Below the pieces are notes generated by a model. That model was given only the letters and a program-made list of their open reading frames with translations, was not told the origin of the DNA and ran no database searches. Of a stretch of DNA of 45,126 nucleotides, positions 40,551-45,126 are shown piece by piece (position 1 is the stretch's first letter; the number at the start of each line of letters is the position of its first letter). Location of the stretch: assembly GCF_002303885.1 (NCBI RefSeq), contig NZ_MRCM01000024.1:1-45126 (forward strand), given 5' to 3'. The translations under genes were made by a program, and so were the position numbers. This DNA comes from Flavobacterium sp. ACN2. GTDB taxonomy: Bacteria; Bacteroidota; Bacteroidia; Flavobacteriales; Flavobacteriaceae.

Positions 40551-40572
40551 TTGACATTATTTGTCAAATATA
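40551..40572 (-). promoter_or_regulatory. Operator and promoter of the C gene
   Basis: TTGACA-N5-TGTCAA (40551-40567) is a perfect inverted repeat. On the minus strand the -7 element TATATTTG (40572 to 40565) overlaps it, so a bound protein would block the promoter. Confidence 0.65.
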
Positions 40573-40662
40573 ATAAAATAGATTATATATAATTTAAAAT
40601 AGGTGTTTTTAATTCAGTTTTCTTGATAAGTTTAAAAAAGAAATATGTAATAATGAACTAAG

Positions 40663-41352
40663 CTATTCGCTAGTATTCATAATTATTGGTCTCAGTTTTT
40701 TTTCAATTGATGAAATTATCAAATCTTTATGACTATGATGAATTTTGTGAAACTCATTATTGTATTTGTTAGCAAGTAAAAAACAATACGTTGGAATCAA
40801 TTTTAAGATTACATCAATTATTTGATTAGCTTTCCTCTTGGAATATTTAGGAAAAAAATCTAAGGAATTAATATCTGCCATATTCACTTTTTCAGCGGTA
40901 TGTACATCTTTGCAAAGTAACTTATATAAATTATGGACGTTCTTGAATTCCGATTTAAAAGGTTCTTTTTCAAAATAAGAAAGCGCTTTAATTTTATCAA
41001 ATAATTCATAAACACTTTTCTCTTGATTAATGTCTGGAATAAAACTTAATGCAAAGCCTTTTAAGAAACATTCTATTGAGCTTCTTATAAGTAGTTTACA
41101 GGATTTGTAATTTCCAGTCATTAAGTGAAATAAACTAGTAACAAGATCAGAATTTGCTTCTTTAAGATAAAGATATTCTTTTTCGGGAATTGAATTTTCC
41201 AATTCAGTTGTCAAAACAAAAAAACTAAAATATTTCTTATGATAGGAAGAAATATGAGCAGAATAACCACTTTCATTTAAAAGTGATTTTAGATTAAAAT
41301 TTTCTATATAATTTACTAGTTCTTCAAAATCTTTTTTTACAATTCTTGACAT
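40663..41352 (-). CDS. Helical protein, HEPN-like, third gene of the ParA operon
   Basis: A 229-residue, mostly helical protein. The pattern LFHLMTGNYKSCKLLIRSSIECFLKGFAL followed later by NLYKLLCKDVHTAE resembles HEPN-like or Abi-like proteins, in which an R...E helix is followed by a helix ending in a conserved His; the canonical Rx4-6H is not present. It starts directly after the stop of the 159-residue gene. Function is unknown; a defence or toxin role is inference from context. Confidence 0.6.
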   Translation of the reverse strand: MSRIVKKDFEELVNYIENFNLKSLLNESGYSAHISSYHKKYFSFFVLTTELENSIPEKEYLYLKEANSDLVTSLFHLMTGNYKSCKLLIRSSIECFLKGFALSFIPDINQEKSVYELFDKIKALSYFEKEPFKSEFKNVHNLYKLLCKDVHTAEKVNMADINSLDFFPKYSKRKANQIIDVILKLIPTYCFLLANKYNNEFHKIHHSHKDLIISSIEKKLRPIIMNTSE

Positions 41353-41832
41353 TTATAAATTTCTAATTATTTGATTCCAAGAAAAACCGACTTCATTTTT
41401 AGCTTTCTTAATTTTTTCCACACGTAAATCGTCTGAGAATATATCTTTTAAATATTTATATAAACTATCTAAATTTTCATTCTTAGTATTTGATACTTCA
41501 CAAACTATCCAACCAATATATTCCATTCGGGATCGTTTGGCAGCTCGACTTGGCTTTAATAATAATACTTCTTCAGCAAAATCAAGCATTTCAGAATTAC
41601 TTTTGAAAAGTTCAATATCTTGAAGTATTTTTGGTAAAACACCCACAAGGTAAGTTTTACCTTCGTTATCAATTGAAAAACTTATTTTGTCGTGAATTGA
41701 ATTATTTCTTTCATTTAATAGATTACGAATAAGCATAGATGCTTCCTTCAACGATACATTTTTACTGCTTTCAAGTAACCAGGAAAGTTCTTCAATCAAG
41801 TTGGCGGTTTGAATCAATTTATTTTTATTCAT
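41353..41832 (-). CDS. Protein of unknown function, second gene of the ParA operon
   Basis: A 159-residue helical protein from ATG 41832, whose first base is the last base of the parA stop (TGATG), so translation is coupled. It shows KNKLIQTANLIEELSWLLESSKNVSLKEASMLIR, then RNNSIHDKISFSI, a central leucine-rich part and a basic segment (RAAKRSRMEYIGW). It is not a ParB by sequence, having no recognisable ParB box or helix-turn-helix, though it occupies the usual ParB position. Confidence 0.65.
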   Translation of the reverse strand: MNKNKLIQTANLIEELSWLLESSKNVSLKEASMLIRNLLNERNNSIHDKISFSIDNEGKTYLVGVLPKILQDIELFKSNSEMLDFAEEVLLLKPSRAAKRSRMEYIGWIVCEVSNTKNENLDSLYKYLKDIFSDDLRVEKIKKAKNEVGFSWNQIIRNL

Positions 41833-42662
41833 CACAATCTATCTTTTAATTCTTTGACAATACTTGACATTGACGATTTAGCTGTTGCATCCTCACTATC
41901 TAATATAAATTTTTTTTCAAGTTGCAATTTAGCAATTTCTGTTCTCTTTGGAATATATTTACTAAATATTAAATCCTTCCATTTTTTATCTTTTCTAACA
42001 TTCCTAAGTGCATTTTGATATACTATTGAATCATCTCTCTCAACCATTGTAAATATTAATCCCACACATTTTATACTTAAATTATAAGCATCCTTCTTCT
42101 GTTCAACTATGTTCTCAAGCAAGTCGATACCTATAAATGACATTGGATCTGGTTTAACAGGAATTAAATAAAAATCACTAGCTATTAATGCACTAGTCAT
42201 CCAAACTGATGGAGTTGGAGGAGTATCTATTAAAACATAGTCATAATTTTCAACTGCTGAAATCTCCTCTATATATTGTTTTAGTTTGTTCTCTTTACCT
42301 GAACCCGACGCCATCTCAAGCTTAAATAATTCTAAATTACCAGGTAAAATATGAAGGAAGTTTGAAATTTTGTATGGTTTAACATCTTTAAGTTCTGTCT
42401 CTTCATTCGTAGTTCCTTTTACTGTGCTTATTTTGCGTTTAACATTATCATCAAAAATTTTAAGAATAGTGTCCTTTTCATCTCTTAGATACTTAACATA
42501 TTCCTCGCCATTAAACAAACATTGAGTTGTATTAAATTGTGGGTCTATATCAATCAATAATACTTTGTTTTTTTCTCTTCTTGATAAAAAGTCCGCAAGG
42601 TTGATAGTTAAAGTTGTTTTGCCAACACCGCCTTTCATATTAATTAAACAAATTGTATGCAT
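41832..42662 (-). CDS. ParA-family ATPase
   Basis: A 276-residue P-loop ATPase of the ParA/Soj group. The deviant Walker A is MKGGVGKTTLT at 9-19, with the signature lysine K10; Walker A' is LLIDIDPQFN and Walker B is YVLIDTPPTPS. There is no N-terminal DNA-binding extension. ParA proteins position DNA or protein cargo, usually with ParB; no ParB is seen. It heads a three-gene operon and its promoter has the TTACGG-N4-CCGTAA operator, shared with two host genes. Confidence 0.9.
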   Translation of the reverse strand: MHTICLINMKGGVGKTTLTINLADFLSRREKNKVLLIDIDPQFNTTQCLFNGEEYVKYLRDEKDTILKIFDDNVKRKISTVKGTTNEETELKDVKPYKISNFLHILPGNLELFKLEMASGSGKENKLKQYIEEISAVENYDYVLIDTPPTPSVWMTSALIASDFYLIPVKPDPMSFIGIDLLENIVEQKKDAYNLSIKCVGLIFTMVERDDSIVYQNALRNVRKDKKWKDLIFSKYIPKRTEIAKLQLEKKFILDSEDATAKSSMSSIVKELKDRL

Positions 42663-42731
42663 AATGATTTTTAGTTAGTTAAAGATTGTATTTGATACTT
42701 AATACCTAAAAAGTTTAAAATGTACCACCGA

Positions 42732-42776
42732 CAAATATTAAAAATTAATTTATAAACTAATTACGGATTTCCGTAA
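42732..42776 (-). promoter_or_regulatory. TTACGG-N4-CCGTAA operator with promoter, site 3
   Basis: A perfect palindrome (42761-42776, spacer ATTT). On the minus strand exactly 21 nt separate it from AATATTTG (42739 to 42732), which fits the -7 consensus except its first base. The expected leader to the parA ATG is about 65 nt. The rest of the 42663-42962 gap is AT-rich and holds only the promoter of the 82-residue gene. Confidence 0.7.
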
Positions 42777-42905
42777 ATAGATAAAAGTGCTCAAAAATAT
42801 AATTATCAAAATACAGATTATAGAGTATTTGTACGTAATTTTAAAAAAAAATATCTATCTAAAATAGATGGAGATAGAAGTCATTAATGTGATTTTTTAT
42901 TTGCG

Positions 42906-42913
42906 TATTTTTG
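42906..42913 (+). promoter_or_regulatory. -7 element of the 82-residue gene
   Basis: TATTTTTG matches TAnnTTTG, 49 nt before the ATG at 42963. A small inverted repeat ATCTAT/ATAGAT lies at 42853-42869. Confidence 0.45.
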
Positions 42914-42962
42914 TATCAAGTACGATTAAAAAAAATCTCAAACAAAAATTTCAAAAAAAATT

Positions 42963-43211
42963 ATGATTGCTAAAATTAATACTCTGGAAGACGTCCATAT
43001 TTTTGCAGAACAATTAATAGGAGAAGGGCTAAACTTTCATCCTGACGACGACTTTAATGATTATGTAAACTTAGTAACTAATAAAGCTTCTTATAACAAA
43101 ATTGAAGCTGATGTTAGAAACAAGCTCATGGACGAATGTTTTGAAATTTGCAAGAAAAATAACATAGATATATATAAATTAATGATGAAACATTTGCAAC
43201 CTAAAGGTTAG
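42963..43211 (+). CDS. Small protein of unknown function
   Basis: An 82-residue, mildly acidic, helical protein (MIAKINTLEDVHIFAEQLIGEGL...) with an acidic patch HPDDDFNDY and a C-terminal helical part (KLMDECFEICKKNNIDIYKLMMKHL). No family is recognised. It is the last gene before the right junction of the element and has its own promoter, on the strand opposite to the ParA operon. Confidence 0.65.
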   Translation: MIAKINTLEDVHIFAEQLIGEGLNFHPDDDFNDYVNLVTNKASYNKIEADVRNKLMDECFEICKKNNIDIYKLMMKHLQPKG

Positions 43212-43309
43212 CACAAAAAAATATTAATATATAAGGATACATTAAATTATAAAATAATATTAGATAGCATTTGAAGTGCTTTTAATCATTATTATTCAAC
43301 TTAAACATA

Positions 43310-43353
43310 TTGACAGTTTAAACACCTAATACAATAATTAGACACTGTCAATG
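43310..43353. repeat. Compound inverted repeat near the right element end
   Basis: ATTGACAGT (43310-43318) pairs with ACTGTCAAT (43345-43353), with a smaller CTAAT/ATTAG hairpin inside. It lies about 95 nt inside the right junction. No gene is seen between 43212 and 43692. Confidence 0.5.
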
Positions 43354-43437
43354 GCGCTTAAAGGTGGGGCTTCAGCTTTTTTAGTAGATTAAATTTTGTA
43401 AAAGCTTTATATCTCCTAATAGATGGTTCGAATTCTG

Positions 43438-43453
43438 TACCGTCAAGGTCACT
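43438..43453 (+). other. attR
   Basis: Element side TACCGTCAA followed by the core GGTCACT (43447-43453). Joined to the element side of attL it gives CCGTCAAG-GTCA-CTTGACGG, extended to 10 of 11 matching bases per arm. The host side continues ATAAAATTTC and a terminator. Confidence 0.8.
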
Positions 43454-43463
43454 ATAAAATTTC

Positions 43464-43499
43464 AAAAAGCCTGCAAAGTGTATATTTTTCGGGCTTTTT
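43464..43499 (+). terminator. Terminator beyond attR, probably of the tRNA operon
   Basis: AAAAAGCCTG (43464-43473) pairs with CGGGCTTTTT (43490-43499), one G-T pair, followed by another T. No gene ends in front of it now. It fits as the original terminator of the tRNA-Lys/Leu operon, moved 13.5 kb away by the integration. Confidence 0.7.
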
Positions 43500-43692
43500 T
43501 GATGGTTCGAAATTTAGATGATTTTTTCTCTAGTTTGGAAAATGCTTATATTTAAAGGGAATTTTGGTTCGAAGCCCATCATGGATCTCTGAAGGTTTGC
43601 GATTCTTTTTTAGTTTATAAAGTCATTAATATTAGATTTTTAATCTATTGCGAAATTAACTATTCTTTATTAGTTTGTTTGTCAAAGATTAA

Positions 43693-44055
43693 TCACTTTT
43701 TTGGTTTTTTAAAATCAATTAGATTAGCAATAGCTCGAAATGTCACAATTTCAAACTTTCTAGTACTTCCATCTACTAAATCAAATGAACCGCCAATAAT
43801 TCTAAAAACTAAAGAATTATTATAGTATTTAGATATGTTTTTAATTGTGGAAACGATAGCATCAAAAAATCCCATTGAGATTTGTTTATCTGAAACTTCC
43901 CAACTAAGTTTCAAGCCATAATTAGGATTTTTATTTTCAACAATAATCTTAATTTCTACAGAATTATATCCACCACCACCTTTTATTCTTTCTTCTACAT
44001 AATATGATTCCTTTATGAACTCAAAACTAGCAAAATGCTTTAGCGAGTTCTTCAT
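43693..44055 (-). CDS. Stand-alone elongation factor G domain IV-like protein
   Basis: A 120-residue protein from ATG 44055; an upstream TTG would add five residues. GYNSVEIKIIVEN, the helix FFDAIVSTIKNIS and the end FRIIGGSFDLVDGSTRKFEIVTFRAI follow the layout of EF-G domain IV, where the family text is GSYHxVDSSxxAFxxAAxxA. The loop that reaches the decoding centre is not kept as in real EF-G. Such single domains occur in Bacteroidetes near polymorphic toxins, but a role here is not shown. It is related to the broken gene at 44263. Confidence 0.6.
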   Translation of the reverse strand: MKNSLKHFASFEFIKESYYVEERIKGGGGYNSVEIKIIVENKNPNYGLKLSWEVSDKQISMGFFDAIVSTIKNISKYYNNSLVFRIIGGSFDLVDGSTRKFEIVTFRAIANLIDFKKPKK

Positions 44056-44191
44056 AAGGAAGGCTATCAATTAGTAATTTGTGTAAAGTAATTTCCATAT
44101 TGTTTTTTAATTTTCTCGTTCTGGCAAATAATGTATTGTTTGGTATTGCAAAAAGGGCTGGAAAATTAAGACTATTACTCGGATTTGCCAT
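44027..44191 (-). CDS. Possible 54-residue peptide
   Basis: An ATG at 44191 opens 54 codons (MANPSNSLNFPALFAIPNNT...), overlapping the start of the domain IV-like gene by 29 nt. The overlap is the kind seen in coupled genes, and the C-terminal half (MEITLHKLLIDSLPYEELAKAF) looks like a helix, so it may be a real small gene or the end of a truncated toxin. No promoter is clear. Weak call. Confidence 0.3.
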   Translation of the reverse strand: MANPSNSLNFPALFAIPNNTLFARTRKLKNNMEITLHKLLIDSLPYEELAKAFC

Positions 44192-44262
44192 ATCTCTCAA
44201 ATATAATATAAACTTTCATTAAGCAATTACCGAATTCCTCTGTAGTAATTATTAGTAGAAGA

Positions 44263-44706
44263 TCACTTTCTATAGACATACCTGTGATCAGGAATATATA
44301 AATTTTTATCAAAAGCATTTATTATTGCTTGTATAGTAGCAATTTCAAAATCTCCAACACTTTAATCAACTGGATGAAAAGTTGCATCAAGTATATCAAA
44401 ATATATATTAACTCTTTCTCCTCTAATTGCTTCTAAATAAGAAATAAAAAAACTTAAAACTTTTTCAATAGCTTCTCGATAAACACCTTTTGGAAATTCT
44501 TCTTCTGTTAAATACCAATTGCAAATTGAAGAGCCTAATTCAGTTTTTTCAGAAATTTGAATTTTAACATGACCATAATGTGTCCCAGCATGTTTTATAT
44601 AAATTCCTTCCCCTTCAATTGGAAAATTAATTTCTCTTAATAAAATTTCATTTATTTGATGAAATTCTATTGCTGATAAAATTCTTTTAATTTTTGTTCT
44701 TTCCAT
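44263..44706 (-). pseudogene. Elongation factor G domain IV-like gene with an in-frame stop
   Basis: Translation from ATG 44706 gives 114 residues ending YFDILDATFHPVD, then TAA at 44362-44364. Without that stop the frame continues SVGDFEIATIQAIINAF to a TGA at 44263. The continued text aligns with the neighbour gene: VD-stop-SVGDFEIATIQAI with VDGSTRKFEIVTFRAI. The stop removes the last helix of the domain. One base change from TCA (serine, usual at this place in EF-G) would explain it. A sequencing error is possible. Confidence 0.65.
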
Positions 44707-44912
44707 TTGAGTTTTTATGATTACTCCTGTATTTATATATGTGCCTGAGGATATCAGACTTATTTACCCTAAATAGATTTGCTACACCTGACAAACCTCA
44801 GTGCTTACTTATTTTCAAAAATAGAATTTTTATTTCATTATTAAAACCATTTCAAAATCGATTATATTTACATTACTGTAAAACCAAAAGCCACAATAAC
44901 CAAAGTAAACAT

Positions 44913-45112
44913 ATGAAGTTAACTCCCATATTATATGTCATAATATTTTTCATTTTATATTCTTGCCAAAAGAACAATGACAAAAAACTAGAAAAAGATC
45001 TAGTTGGAGAATGGATCTACATCAAAACAGATGATCAAAGAAAACCACAAACAAATAGCAACTCCAATATCCCGCCACCTCCCCCTCCCCCTCCATTTGG
45101 CTCGCCTAAAAG
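44913..45112 (+). CDS. Lipoprotein, cut by the contig end (partial)
   Basis: From ATG 44913 the frame encodes a signal peptide with lipobox (MKLTPILYVIIFFILYSC), then a charged linker, a segment DLVGEWIYIKTDD reminiscent of lipocalin-like lipoproteins, and a proline run. The coding sequence runs off the window; the final 14 bases are probably adapter, so the genuine part ends near 45112. No function can be given. Confidence 0.65.
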
Positions 45113-45126
45113 CTGTCTCTTATACA
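45113..45126 (+). other. Nextera transposase adapter remnant
   Basis: The last 14 bases, CTGTCTCTTATACA, equal the first 14 bases of the Nextera mosaic-end adapter CTGTCTCTTATACACATCT. At a contig end this is most simply an untrimmed adapter. Confidence 0.85.

Larger units (their letters stand above)
29940..43453. mobile_element. 13.5-kb integrative mobilizable element in tRNA-Leu
   Basis: Left junction at the tRNA-Leu 3' end (core GGTCACT, 29940-29946), right junction at 43447-43453 with the same core. Joining the element ends rebuilds a dyad-symmetric attP (CCGTCAAG-GTCA-CTTGACGG), and the host side of the right junction is a terminator fitting the tRNA operon. The element carries a large serine recombinase at its left end, MobC and a MobB-type relaxase but no conjugation machinery, so it needs a helper for transfer. 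Cargo comprises HEPN/nucleotidyltransferase-like genes, an XRE regulator, a type II restriction-modification system and a ParA operon. Confidence 0.85.
43422..43573 (+). repeat. Three TGGTTCGAA fragments around the right junction
   Basis: GATGGTTCGAA occurs at 43422-43432 and 43501-43511, and TTGGTTCGAA at 43564-43573. GGTTCGAA is the T-loop text of tRNAs, but no flanking T-stem or acceptor pairs, so these are not tRNA genes. They could be remains of earlier integrations at tRNA ends. Nothing else is seen in 43512-43692. Confidence 0.4.

Noticed and set aside
43380..43453. Possible tRNA gene ending GGTCAC at the right element junction
   Set aside because: GGTTCGAATTC looks like a T-loop, but its flanks do not pair as a T-stem and no acceptor or D-arm is found. 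The similarity to the tRNA-Leu end is explained by the att core.

Overview
The window reads as a contig end from a Flavobacterium-like member of the Bacteroidetes. The grounds are the AT-rich genes, the lack of Shine-Dalgarno sites, promoters of the TTG-N20-TAnnTTTG type before thrS, transketolase and tRNA-Lys, a two-gene transketolase, lipoproteins with short lipoboxes, and flavobacterial intergenic repeats. Species cannot be told from the sequence alone.

Host part 1 (1-29944). thrS-infC-rpmI-rplT form the classical translation operon; infC starts at ATA. A Crp/Fnr regulator and an AhpD-type peroxidase follow, with an FNR-like palindrome in front of the peroxidase gene. Next come three tandem TPR-kinase genes (5194-10484) and a NarL-type response regulator; only the first kinase keeps the catalytic residues. 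After a secreted nuclease and an exported protein there is a second NarL-type two-component cluster (13958-16559, minus). A minus-strand housekeeping run carries dnaB, accA, a DMT transporter, an LptF/G permease and tgt. Then come the split transketolase, two lipoproteins (one an FKBP isomerase), an S4 RNA-binding protein, a PyrR-like phosphoribosyltransferase, aroK, and tRNA-Lys, tRNA-Lys, tRNA-Leu.

Mobile part (about 29940-43453). A 13.5-kb integrative mobilizable element sits at the 3' end of tRNA-Leu. Its large serine recombinase gene runs antisense into the tRNA. Joining the two element ends rebuilds an attP with perfect dyad CCGTCAAG-GTCA-CTTGACGG, and the 7-bp core GGTCACT occurs at both junctions. 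Beyond the right junction lies a terminator that was probably the original tRNA-operon terminator. Cargo: a cluster of unknown and HEPN/nucleotidyltransferase-like proteins, an XRE regulator, MobC and a MobB-type relaxase with a candidate oriT, a type II restriction-modification system (C-M-R), and a ParA-led three-gene operon.

Host part 2 (43454-45112) has two small genes resembling elongation factor G domain IV, one broken by a stop codon, and a lipoprotein gene cut by the contig end. The last 14 bases match the Nextera transposase adapter and are probably not genomic.

The most notable regulatory pattern is a 16-bp palindrome TTACGG-N4-CCGTAA placed exactly 21 nt before a -7 element at three separate genes: a small membrane protein, a lipoprotein and the element's ParA operon. 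The FNR-like site before the AhpD gene has the same geometry. This position fits a class II activator centred near -41.
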